The notes: generated by a model not told the origin, from the letters alone. Positions 1 through 6,036 are shown, numbered from the stretch's first letter. The stretch is DNA of 6,036 nucleotides from an uncultured Prevotellaceae bacterium (GCA_902803455.1 CADCQC010000005.1:1-6036); one strand, 5' to 3'. Numbers and translations are program-made.

Positions 1-146
1 CCTATACTTATGGTGAGCGATACCATCAGATATGGCCTGGCAGCCAGATCGTCATCCTCGATGCCTACGACCATGGGTTCTCACAGAATGTTTATCGGGC
101 CGCTGACATCGTTTCCAAGTATTTTATCTCAAAATTGTTGCCTTAG
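1..146 (+). CDS. C-terminal fragment of a probable alpha/beta hydrolase (esterase-like)
   Basis: This is a partial gene entering from the left edge. The frame starting at base 3 reads 47 residues to a TAG at 144-146, directly followed by a second in-frame TAG. The fragment contains Gly-Glu-Arg-Tyr, then a hydrophobic strand (Ile-Val-Ile-Leu-Asp), then Asp-His-Gly-Phe with the His at 72-74, and finally an amphipathic helix. This order matches the end of many alpha/beta hydrolases: last strand, catalytic-His loop, C-terminal helix. By that analogy the His would complete a Ser-Asp-His triad, but the nucleophile and acid lie outside the window. Dienelactone-hydrolase-like and acyl/feruloyl-esterase-like members are possible and would fit the neighbouring glucanase, but the substrate cannot be read from this fragment. 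The family call rests on a short motif and is moderate. Confidence 0.6.
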   Translation, partial: YTYGERYHQIWPGSQIVILDAYDHGFSQNVYRAADIVSKYFISKLLP

Positions 147-153
147 TAGAATG

Positions 154-169
154 ACGGACAGCCGTTTTT
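154..169 (+). terminator. Weak terminator-like hairpin with T-run
   Basis: A four-base-pair stem (ACGG at 154-157 with CCGT at 162-165) encloses a four-base loop and runs into five T residues at 165-169, just after the hydrolase stop codon. The position suits an intrinsic terminator separating the hydrolase from the GH9 gene. The stem is very short, so this could be chance. Confidence 0.22.
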
Positions 170-194
170 GATTATTACCGTTTAATATCTATTG

Positions 195-1910
195 ATGATG
201 AAAAAGAACATACTCCTGATGGTGGCACTGGTGAATGCCACTATGGCGTTGGCCGACGGAACAGACTTCATCCGTCTCAACCAGGTTGGCTATTATCCAC
301 AACAAGAGAAAGTGGTGGTCGTTGATCAGGTGAAACCCAAGAAAGCTGAGGTCTTCGATGCGCAGGGCCACCGTGTGGCAAAGGGTAAAGTAGTGCGCTC
401 CGCCGTGTCACCGTTTACAGGAAAGACGCGTTATATCGTTGATTTCTCACAGGTGAAGACGGAAGGCAACTACACTGTAAAGGTGGATGGGCAATCGATG
501 CCTTTCATCGTGAAAAGCCATGCCCTGGCCGATATTACCAAGGGGGCGATGGAGTCATATTATCTGATGCGCTCGGGAACGGTCATCGATCAGACATACG
601 CCGGCAGGTTTGCCCGACCGCTGGGGCATCCCGACACGATGGTGATGGTGCATCCCACTGCAGCCACCTCCATGCGGCCTCCAGGGACGGTCATCTCTTC
701 ACCTCTCGGATGGTATGACGCTGGTGATTACAACAAGTATATCGTCAACTCTGCCTTCTCCATCGGTCTGATGCTGGCTGTTTACCAACAACAACCCGAC
801 TATTTCGCACGACTGCAACTCCGTATTCCGGAGCGTGGCAATAAGACTCCCGACTTCCTCGATGAAATCATGTTCAACTTGAAGTGGATGCTCACCATGC
901 AGGATCCGGATGATGGCGGGGTATACCATAAGTTGACGACCCCCAGTTTCGAAGGTTTCGTCATGCCGATAGCGTGCAAGCAACAGCGGTATGTGGTGCA
1001 GAAGTCGGTGACTGCAGCCCTTGATTTTGCGGCTGTCATGGCACAGGCAGCAGGCATCTATGCGTCGTTTGCTGATTACGCAGATTTCTCTCAGAAAGCT
1101 TTGGCAGCAGCGGAAAAGGCTTATCTTTGGGCAAAAAGGAATCCAAAGGCTTTCTACCGGCAGGGACTGAACAGCAGGTGGTACAAACCGGAGGTCTCCA
1201 CCGGTGAGTATGGCGACGGAAGGATGGAGGATGAACTGTTTTGGGCCGCCACCCAACTGTATATCGCCACCAACAAGACGTCGTATCTCGAGGATGCCCG
1301 CAGCAGCATGCCCGAAAGGTTTGTCCGGCCCGTCTGGGGGGAGGTTTCAGGCCTTGGGGTCTATGCCTGGTTGCAGACGGCATCAGGGCCTTTGCGTGAG
1401 AAATGCTTGTCGATGCTGAAGGAATATGTCGACAAGATCGTGGGCAATACGGCAAAATCCAATTTCATGTCTCCCTTCGGCGATCAGCCTTCTGATTTCG
1501 GCTGGGGATGTCTGGCGGAGAATTTCTGTTCTCCTGCCATCGCTCTGCTCTATGCCGACAACTATGTGGCAAAAGGCAAATACCGCAAGGATGCCTTGCG
1601 TGCTGCCGACTATGTCCTGGGACGTAATGCCACCGGTTTCTGCTATGTCACTGGGTATGGCGTGAAGAGCCCGCGTCACCCGCATCAGCGTATCTCTGAG
1701 GCTGATGGCATTGATGATCCCATGCCAGGGTTGCTGGTGGGGGGACCGAATCCCGGACAGCAAGATCTCGCATCAGGCATCAACTATCCCTCTAAGGCTC
1801 CCGATGAGTCGTATGCCGATGTGATGGCTTCCTATGCGTCGAATGAGATCGCTATCAATTGGAATGCCTCTTTGGTCGGTCTGCTCTCGTGGCTCGACGC
1901 CATCTTCTAA
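195..1910 (+). CDS. Secreted glycoside hydrolase family 9 (endoglucanase/cellulase type)
   Basis: This is a 571-residue exported beta-glucan hydrolase of family GH9, an inverting family acting mostly on cellulose and related beta-1,4-glucans. Residues 1-20 form a signal peptide (Lys-Lys, hydrophobic core, probable cleavage after Ala-Leu-Ala). Residues about 24-107 look like the Ig-like CelD_N domain, opening with Ile-Arg-Leu-Asn-Gln-Val-Gly-Tyr. The (alpha/alpha)6 catalytic domain covers roughly 115-571. Asp175 and Asp178 lie in the Trp-Tyr-Asp-Ala-Gly-Asp-Tyr motif; Asp178 corresponds to the family's catalytic base. The His signature ends Pro-His-Gln-Arg (His497). The second GH9 signature is complete, with Asp542 and Glu551, the proton donor, before Ile-Ala-Ile-Asn-Trp-Asn-Ala. 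All key residues are present and length is normal for a CelD_N-GH9 enzyme. No carbohydrate-binding module, dockerin or T9SS tail is visible. The start could be ATG 195 or ATG 198; a TTG at 192 is also in frame. None has a clear Shine-Dalgarno sequence. Exact substrate (cellulose, mixed-linkage glucan, xyloglucan, oligosaccharides) is not determinable. Confidence 0.93.
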   Translation: MMKKNILLMVALVNATMALADGTDFIRLNQVGYYPQQEKVVVVDQVKPKKAEVFDAQGHRVAKGKVVRSAVSPFTGKTRYIVDFSQVKTEGNYTVKVDGQSMPFIVKSHALADITKGAMESYYLMRSGTVIDQTYAGRFARPLGHPDTMVMVHPTAATSMRPPGTVISSPLGWYDAGDYNKYIVNSAFSIGLMLAVYQQQPDYFARLQLRIPERGNKTPDFLDEIMFNLKWMLTMQDPDDGGVYHKLTTPSFEGFVMPIACKQQRYVVQKSVTAALDFAAVMAQAAGIYASFADYADFSQKALAAAEKAYLWAKRNPKAFYRQGLNSRWYKPEVSTGEYGDGRMEDELFWAATQLYIATNKTSYLEDARSSMPERFVRPVWGEVSGLGVYAWLQTASGPLREKCLSMLKEYVDKIVGNTAKSNFMSPFGDQPSDFGWGCLAENFCSPAIALLYADNYVAKGKYRKDALRAADYVLGRNATGFCYVTGYGVKSPRHPHQRISEADGIDDPMPGLLVGGPNPGQQDLASGINYPSKAPDESYADVMASYASNEIAINWNASLVGLLSWLDAIF

Positions 1911-1951
1911 ATACACAATAAATCGTCGCCTGGCTCGTTATTATACATATC

Positions 1952-3409
1952 ATGTCAAGGCATTTACTGTATATCCTCTCCTGCCTGTTGTCGTCGGTGG
2001 TGCTCATCTCATGCTCCGACGACGACACCTTTTCCACGTCAACTTCTAAACGGTTGACTTTCTCTGTCGACACCGTGGCGCTCGACACCGTCTTCTCACA
2101 AGTGCCTACAGCGACCAAGTCGTTCTGGGTGTTCAACAGTTCTGGCGACGGCATCCGCTGCAAGTCCGTCCGTCTGGAGAAAGGCAACCAGACGGGATTC
2201 CGTGTCAATGTCGACGGGTCGTATCTTGGCGCCTCTGAAGGCTTTCAGGTGAATGATGTGGAAGTGCGCAACCGCGACAGTATCAGGGTGTTTGTCGAAC
2301 TCACCTCTCCTGCCAATCATCAGGAAGAACCGATGAAGATTGAGGACAACCTGGTCTTCGGACTTGAGAGTGGGGTGGAGCAGAAGGTGAACCTCAATGC
2401 TTGGACATGGGATGCGGAGAAACGCACCAATATGGTGATCGACCGCGACTCCACGATTTCATCCACCGCTGTGCCCACCATCATTTATGGTGGTATCACG
2501 GTGAAGGAAGGGGCCACGCTGACAATCGCTGCCGGTACGACGCTCTATTTCCACGAGAATGCGGGCATCCATGTCTATGGCACGTTACGGATAGAGGGCG
2601 AGGTGGACAATAATGTGGTGCTGCGGGGAGACCGCATCGACAATATGTTTGATTATCTGCCCTACGACAGGGTGAGCGGGCAGTGGCAAGGCATCCATTT
2701 CTATGAGCCGTCCTACGGCAATGATATCTATTATGCTGATATTCATAGCACATACAACGGAATCGTGTGTGATTCGGCGGATGTAAAGAAGTTGAAACTG
2801 AATCTTTATCATTCTGTGGTGCACAACTGTCAGGGCTATGGACTGATGGCGACGCATTGTGTGGTCGATGTGGTCAACTGTCAGATTACCAATGCACTCA
2901 ATGATTGTTTGGCGGTTTTTGGTGGTGTGGCGCGTGTCGCACAGTCGACAATCGCACAATTTTATCCTTTCGATTCCAACAGGGGGGCGGCATTGAGGTT
3001 TGGCAATGTGCACGATGGACATGTCTATCCGTTGTATAATTTCACATGTATCAACAGCCTTGTCACGGGCTATGCTGATGACGTGGTCATGGGAGAGGCG
3101 GATACCACTGCCCAGTATGTTTTCTCTTTCGACCATTGCCTGTTGAGAACACCTGCCATCGACGACACTGTCCGTGTGCGCGATGTCGTATGGGAATTGC
3201 CTGAAGACACGGTGGGCACTGCCACCAAGCATTTCCGGTTGGTCGATGGCGACCATCAGAAATATGATTTCAGACTTGACTCTGTCTCTACAGCCATCGG
3301 AAAGGCGGCTGTCATAGAGGACCTCTTATTCGACCGGATGGGAATCAGAAGAGATGATGAGCCCGATCTCGGTTGTTATGAGTATGTAAAACCTCCCAAT
3401 GAATCATAA
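1952..3409 (+). CDS. Outer-membrane/surface lipoprotein with predicted right-handed beta-helix
   Basis: This 485-residue protein begins with a lipoprotein signal peptide. The lipobox is Leu-Ile-Ser-Cys with lipidated Cys21, followed by Ser-Asp-Asp-Asp, which resembles the Bacteroidetes lipoprotein export signal and suggests surface display. Residues about 34-150 look like a beta-sandwich (Asp-Thr-Val-Ala-Leu-Asp-Thr-Val-Phe; Phe-Arg-Val-Asn-Val-Asp-Gly; a stretch ending Asn-Ala-Trp-Thr-Trp-Asp-Ala). Residues about 175-400 contain repeated short strands typical of a right-handed parallel beta-helix, including Tyr-Gly-Gly-Ile-Thr-Val, Leu-Thr-Ile-Ala-Ala-Gly-Thr and Ile-His-Val-Tyr-Gly-Thr-Leu. 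The C-terminus carries a Pro-Asp-Leu-Gly-Cys-Tyr-Glu-Tyr ending, as in many Bacteroidetes secreted beta-helix proteins. I recognise the architecture but know no assigned function. Beta-helix folds occur in polysaccharide lyases and hydrolases, yet no catalytic signature is evident, so a binding or structural role is equally possible. The start at 1952 gives a good signal peptide and is preceded by AT-rich sequence without a Shine-Dalgarno. The gene follows the GH9 gene by 41 bases. Confidence 0.82.
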   Translation: MSRHLLYILSCLLSSVVLISCSDDDTFSTSTSKRLTFSVDTVALDTVFSQVPTATKSFWVFNSSGDGIRCKSVRLEKGNQTGFRVNVDGSYLGASEGFQVNDVEVRNRDSIRVFVELTSPANHQEEPMKIEDNLVFGLESGVEQKVNLNAWTWDAEKRTNMVIDRDSTISSTAVPTIIYGGITVKEGATLTIAAGTTLYFHENAGIHVYGTLRIEGEVDNNVVLRGDRIDNMFDYLPYDRVSGQWQGIHFYEPSYGNDIYYADIHSTYNGIVCDSADVKKLKLNLYHSVVHNCQGYGLMATHCVVDVVNCQITNALNDCLAVFGGVARVAQSTIAQFYPFDSNRGAALRFGNVHDGHVYPLYNFTCINSLVTGYADDVVMGEADTTAQYVFSFDHCLLRTPAIDDTVRVRDVVWELPEDTVGTATKHFRLVDGDHQKYDFRLDSVSTAIGKAAVIEDLLFDRMGIRRDDEPDLGCYEYVKPPNES

Positions 3410-3423
3410 ATAAAAGTCATACT

Positions 3424-3903
3424 ATGGAAAATATTCACATCAACATCTGTGTAGAACATCTCCAACTCAATGAACTGTCGGAAGAGGAATTGCACTTGGT
3501 GGAAATGGCCATCAAGGCTACCGACAATTCCAATGCCAAATATTCCAATTTCAGGGTGGGGGCTGCGTTGTTGCTTGCTGATGGCTCTGTGGTGATTGGC
3601 GCCAATCAGGAGAATGCGGTATTCCCCCTCGGATTGTGTGCTGAGCGCACGGCCATCTTTGCTGCCCAGGCACAACGGCCAGAGATGGCCATCACCAAAT
3701 TGGCGGTCGCAGCGAGGAATGAGGAAGGTATTGTGAAACACCCTGTCCCTCCGTGCGGCTCATGCCGTCAGGTGATCCTGGAGATGGAGGAACGCTATCA
3801 CCAGCCTATCCGCATCCTTTTCTATGGTACAGATGGTGTCTATGCTGTCAATACCGTGCGTGATTTGCTCCCTCTCTGTTTCATCGATGAGAGTATGAGA
3901 TAG
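3424..3903 (+). CDS. cdd: Cytidine deaminase
   Basis: This cytosolic zinc enzyme of pyrimidine salvage hydrolytically deaminates cytidine and deoxycytidine to uridine and deoxyuridine. The 159-residue protein shows the complete active site. Cys72-Ala-Glu74 supplies a zinc ligand and the proton-shuttling Glu. Pro-Cys111-Gly-Ser-Cys114 supplies the other two ligands. Phe43-Arg-Val-Gly-Ala-Ala lines the nucleoside pocket, and Asn61 and Glu63 match the residues that hold the ribose. Three Cys ligands and the short single-domain length indicate the homotetrameric class, as in Bacillus, rather than the larger dimeric Escherichia coli type. It has roughly 20 more N-terminal residues than the shortest tetrameric enzymes. 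The start lies 14 bases after the lipoprotein stop, so co-transcription is likely although the functions look unrelated. It ends 21 bases from the converging TPR gene. Confidence 0.97.
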   Translation: MENIHINICVEHLQLNELSEEELHLVEMAIKATDNSNAKYSNFRVGAALLLADGSVVIGANQENAVFPLGLCAERTAIFAAQAQRPEMAITKLAVAARNEEGIVKHPVPPCGSCRQVILEMEERYHQPIRILFYGTDGVYAVNTVRDLLPLCFIDESMR

Positions 3904-3924
3904 AAAAAAACTACAGCGATTGTC

Positions 3925-5082
3925 TTATTCCCGCAACTCAATTTTTTCTTCGAAGAGGTCTTCGATGTTGATAGTGGTGGGGATGACATTCTTGATCGTA
4001 TCTCTTTCCCATCGGGCTTCGCTGATGGGTAGTTTTTTCGTGGTGGCAGGTAGGCTGTCTGCAGGTGTGATGATCACGGTCAGTTGTTCTTGTGCCGTCG
4101 TGGTAGCATGTCTTTGAGCGGTTGAAGTAGTGGGCTCTTCCACCGTAGAAGTAGAGGGTTCTTCCGCTTCCGCTGTCGCTTGCGCTTGTGGCCAATCAGA
4201 AGGTAACATATTCTCTGCCAACATCTGATTGAGGGCGACCGCGGAGCGCACATTCTGCAGGAGTTGGTTGAAGACGACTGTCGGTGCCATGTCTTCTGTC
4301 GGGTGGTCGGGGGCGGCTGAACGGTTGGATGCCGATGGTGGCGTGGAAACGGATGGAGTCGTGATGGATGAGGATTCGGCCGATGAATTGGCTATATCTG
4401 CCATATTTCCCAGTCGGGCGGAGAAGGTGCCGAATCCCATCGGCTGCTGGCGGGTTGCTGCTTGTGGCATTTCTGTGGCACTGCCCATCATCGTCAATAG
4501 GGTCTTGGGCAAATGAGTCTCACAACCTTTCAGCATGTGAGCCGCCTGATAGATGCGGGATTGCATGTCGGGCGTATCACGGTAGGTGATCAGGTTGTCT
4601 AAGGCTGCGTCATAATGGTCGCGTGCCACCTTCCATTCTCTCGACATCATGTGGCACATGCCCAAGCGGTAATGGATGAGTCCTTTTTCGTTCTCATGAC
4701 ACACGGTGAGTGCCTTCTCAAACAGAGGAATGGCGGCCTCGTATTGTTGCAACTGAAAATGACTTTCACCTGCCGTGTAATAGTATACTGACCGCTCTTG
4801 AGGGGAGAATGACTCTAATTGCGGGATGGCCTCGTCGAGGTATTGGCAGGCTTCTTGGTATAACCATTCATTGTAGTAACACACGCCCATATAGGCGTGG
4901 TAACGCGGATTGAGGGTATAATGCTCGTCGAGTTTCTCAAAAATCAGCAACGCCTCATGATACTTGGCACTTTGGAAATACTCCAAGGCCATGCCAAGTT
5001 GCTCACTGTCGCTGGGCTTCTGTGCCCGAAAAGGAATATGCAACAGCCATACCGATAGGATGATAACAGGCCATTTCCGCAT
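3925..5082 (-). CDS. Exported TPR protein with Ser/Thr/Pro-rich C-terminal region
   Basis: This 385-residue protein starts with a signal peptide (Arg-Lys, hydrophobic core, probable cleavage near Phe-Arg-Ala at residue 20; no lipobox Cys). Residues about 24-190 form about four tetratricopeptide repeats plus a capping helix, recognisable by motifs such as Ala-Leu-Glu-Tyr-Phe, Tyr-Met-Gly-Val-Cys-Tyr-Tyr, Tyr-Glu-Ala-Ala-Ile-Pro-Leu-Phe-Glu-Lys-Ala-Leu and Tyr-Arg-Leu-Gly-Met-Cys-His. TPR solenoids bind peptides or partner proteins, so a periplasmic scaffold or adaptor role is plausible. Residues about 200-350 are low-complexity and rich in Ser, Thr, Ala, Pro and Glu, probably disordered, and include an eight-residue tandem repeat. 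The last 30 residues are more ordered and charged (ending Leu-Phe-Glu-Glu-Lys-Ile-Glu-Leu-Arg-Glu) and could be a conserved docking tail. The ATG directly abuts the stop codon of the M64 gene, which supports this start and suggests a working partnership. I do not recognise a named family beyond TPR. Confidence 0.86.
   Translation of the reverse strand: MRKWPVIILSVWLLHIPFRAQKPSDSEQLGMALEYFQSAKYHEALLIFEKLDEHYTLNPRYHAYMGVCYYNEWLYQEACQYLDEAIPQLESFSPQERSVYYYTAGESHFQLQQYEAAIPLFEKALTVCHENEKGLIHYRLGMCHMMSREWKVARDHYDAALDNLITYRDTPDMQSRIYQAAHMLKGCETHLPKTLLTMMGSATEMPQAATRQQPMGFGTFSARLGNMADIANSSAESSSITTPSVSTPPSASNRSAAPDHPTEDMAPTVVFNQLLQNVRSAVALNQMLAENMLPSDWPQAQATAEAEEPSTSTVEEPTTSTAQRHATTTAQEQLTVIITPADSLPATTKKLPISEARWERDTIKNVIPTTINIEDLFEEKIELRE
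4120..4167 (-). repeat. Two tandem 24-base units encoding an eight-residue repeat
   Basis: Within the TPR gene's low-complexity region, residues 306-313 (Ala-Glu-Glu-Pro-Ser-Thr-Ser-Thr) are followed at once by 314-321 (Val-Glu-Glu-Pro-Thr-Thr-Ser-Thr). The two in-frame 24-base units agree at about 19 of 24 positions by eye. The next eight residues (Ala-Gln-Arg-His-Ala-Thr-Thr-Thr) may be a decayed third copy. In-frame repeats of this kind can change in number without breaking the reading frame. Confidence 0.65.
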
Positions 5083-5085
5083 TTA
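5080..5085 (-). promoter_or_regulatory. Abutting stop/start junction (translational coupling site)
   Basis: Read on the minus strand, the TAA of the M64 peptidase (5085-5083) is followed without any spacer by the ATG of the TPR gene (5082-5080). The sequence just upstream is AT-rich and has no Shine-Dalgarno motif, so initiation of the TPR gene probably relies on ribosomes finishing the peptidase. The junction is seen directly; coupling is inferred. Confidence 0.55.
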
Positions 5086-6036
5086 TCGGGTATAAAAATC
5101 AATAAGTCGGCGCAGCGCTCGGTCGCACACAGGACAGAAAACGGGATTCTCATTGGTGCGCATACGGCAGTCCTCGCAACCACGGTAGACACCACGGACG
5201 GAATAGCCGGCTCCCTCGAAAACACCCACCTTGCTGCTGATGTCCTTGCTCCGTTTGGAGGGTGGAGTGGGGATGGGCGTGCCTTTTTCGATCATATCTT
5301 CCCACTTGCCGTGGAAGTCTTTCAGTGTCGTCAGATTGGGTTCCCAGGGTTCCACGTCTGTGGGATACATGGGAATCTCTTCCGTCTCGTAGGCATATTC
5401 ATCGCCCAACCCCGCAAAACTATGGCCAAACTCATGCACCACGACTGGCTTGAAAAGCCGGTGATGGGTCATGGTGAGGTTATAGGAATTCAGAATACCA
5501 CCACCGCCATATTGGTCGGTGTTGACCAATACGATGATGTGTTCGTAGGGCGTGCCAGCCAACAAGTTGTGGAGGTCTTTCAGATGGAGGGTCGTGAGAT
5601 AACGCTCGCTGTAGAAGGTGTCGAAATGGGAATGGAGGGCGGTATTCTTCCAGATGCCTTTCCGTGGGGAACTGGTGCCGCTCTCCTCAGACGGTGAGAG
5701 CAGGGCAATGAGGTGGAATCGGTCGCGGAGTGACTTGAAAGGCTCATGGGCGAAGAGGGCTTCCATGGCTATACGCGCATCAGCGAGATAGGTCTCCATC
5801 TCATCGGCACGATAACCTTCAGCCACATAGGCGATGTGGATGCAGCGGGTGGTGTCGGCGGCTTCCTGCAGAGTGACGTAAGGGGTCACCTTGTCCCAAC
5901 CGGTGTGGCGGATCAAGATGTCGGTGGGAACGACCTGATGGGTGGTCGTCGCCATCACCTCCTGCCGGTTGTCGTAGAGTTCTATCGTCACATCGGCCGT
6001 ATCCTTAGGCATCGGAACGAGAAAGACATTCTCAAA
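5083..6036 (-). CDS. M64-family zinc metallopeptidase (IgA peptidase M64 type), 5' end outside window
   Basis: The reading frame stays open to the right edge, so the true start and any signal peptide are missing; 317 residues are visible. Numbering from the first Met in view (6012), residues about 1-40 are the end of an N-terminal beta-rich domain of the M64_N type. The peptidase domain begins near residue 55 (Ile-Ala-Tyr-Val-Ala-Glu-Gly-Tyr). The zinc motif His193-Glu-Phe-Gly-His197 is followed by Gly-Leu-Gly-Asp204-Glu-Tyr. The two His residues and probably Asp204 bind zinc, and Glu194 is the catalytic base. Downstream Asn-Leu-Thr, Pro-Ile-Pro-Thr-Pro and a Cys-containing Asp-Cys-Arg-Met / Phe-Cys-Pro-Val-Cys region are typical of the family. 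The founding member cleaves IgA, but most Bacteroidetes homologues have unknown targets, so IgA cleavage should not be assumed here. These enzymes are normally exported. It is the upstream partner of the TPR gene, whose ATG touches its stop codon. Confidence 0.93.
   Translation of the reverse strand, partial: FENVFLVPMPKDTADVTIELYDNRQEVMATTTHQVVPTDILIRHTGWDKVTPYVTLQEAADTTRCIHIAYVAEGYRADEMETYLADARIAMEALFAHEPFKSLRDRFHLIALLSPSEESGTSSPRKGIWKNTALHSHFDTFYSERYLTTLHLKDLHNLLAGTPYEHIIVLVNTDQYGGGGILNSYNLTMTHHRLFKPVVVHEFGHSFAGLGDEYAYETEEIPMYPTDVEPWEPNLTTLKDFHGKWEDMIEKGTPIPTPPSKRSKDISSKVGVFEGAGYSVRGVYRGCEDCRMRTNENPVFCPVCDRALRRLIDFYTR

Noticed and set aside
167..194. Possible Bacteroidetes promoter (TTTG at 167-170) ahead of the GH9 gene
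   Set aside because: At the usual spacing the -7 element would fall on the start codon, and no good TAnnTTTG match is present.
192..194. TTG at 192 as the GH9 start codon
   Set aside because: Two ATG codons follow immediately at 195 and 198 and give an equally good signal peptide, so an ATG is preferred.
699..1256. Minus-strand open frame (185 codons) opposite the GH9 gene
   Set aside because: It lies inside the GH9 catalytic domain, whose sense-strand motifs are unambiguous. The antisense product resembles no protein family.
2585..3256. Long minus-strand open frame (223 codons) opposite the lipoprotein gene
   Set aside because: Its translation is rich in His, Arg, Ile and Cys with no recognisable domain, and the opposite strand encodes a clear lipoprotein. 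It is a mirror effect of codon usage.
3904..3946. Bidirectional terminator between cdd and the TPR gene
   Set aside because: There is an A-run at 3904-3910 (T-run on the minus strand) and a T-run at about 3941-3946, but only three- or four-base stems with poor geometry could be found beside them.
5083..6012. ATG at 6012 as the true start of the M64 peptidase
   Set aside because: The frame continues open to the window edge, the residues before it fit the N-terminal domain, and no signal peptide follows that Met.
1..6036. Mobile elements, CRISPR arrays, tRNAs, riboswitches
   Set aside because: No terminal inverted repeats, transposase, spaced direct repeats, cloverleaf or long structured leader was seen. 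Nearly every base is within a protein-coding gene.

Overview
The window most likely comes from a Gram-negative member of the Bacteroidales, plausibly a Prevotella relative. This is inferred from protein family content and gene style, since there is no rRNA or marker gene here. The evidence is a Bacteroidetes-type GH9 glucanase with an N-terminal Ig-like domain, a lipoprotein whose mature end begins Cys-Ser-Asp-Asp-Asp, an M64 peptidase, start codons without convincing Shine-Dalgarno sequences, and a moderate GC content. Coding density is very high: no gap exceeds about 50 bases, and there are no RNA genes, insertion sequences, CRISPR arrays or attachment sites.

Plus strand, 1-3903: the C-terminal tail of a probable alpha/beta hydrolase, a secreted GH9 endoglucanase-type enzyme (195-1910), a surface-type lipoprotein with a predicted right-handed parallel beta-helix (1952-3409), and cytidine deaminase Cdd (3424-3903). 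The gaps between the last three genes are 41 and 14 bases, so co-transcription is plausible. The first gene is separated from the GH9 gene by 48 bases that hold a weak terminator-like hairpin.

Minus strand, 3925-6036, convergent with the first block: an M64 metallopeptidase whose start lies beyond the right edge, then an exported TPR protein with a Ser/Thr/Pro-rich tail. The peptidase stop codon and the TPR start codon touch (TAA then ATG with no spacer), a strong sign of coupled translation. The two blocks meet tail to tail across only 21 bases at 3904-3924.

The hydrolase, GH9 enzyme and lipoprotein fit cell-envelope or extracellular polysaccharide handling, but no SusC/SusD pair is visible, so this is not a demonstrable polysaccharide utilization locus. 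Cdd is a housekeeping pyrimidine salvage enzyme. The M64-TPR pair looks like a small exported proteolysis module of unknown target. I see no clear evidence of a wholly new system. The items most worth following are the M64-TPR pair and the lipoprotein with nine Bacteroidetes-type O-glycosylation motifs.
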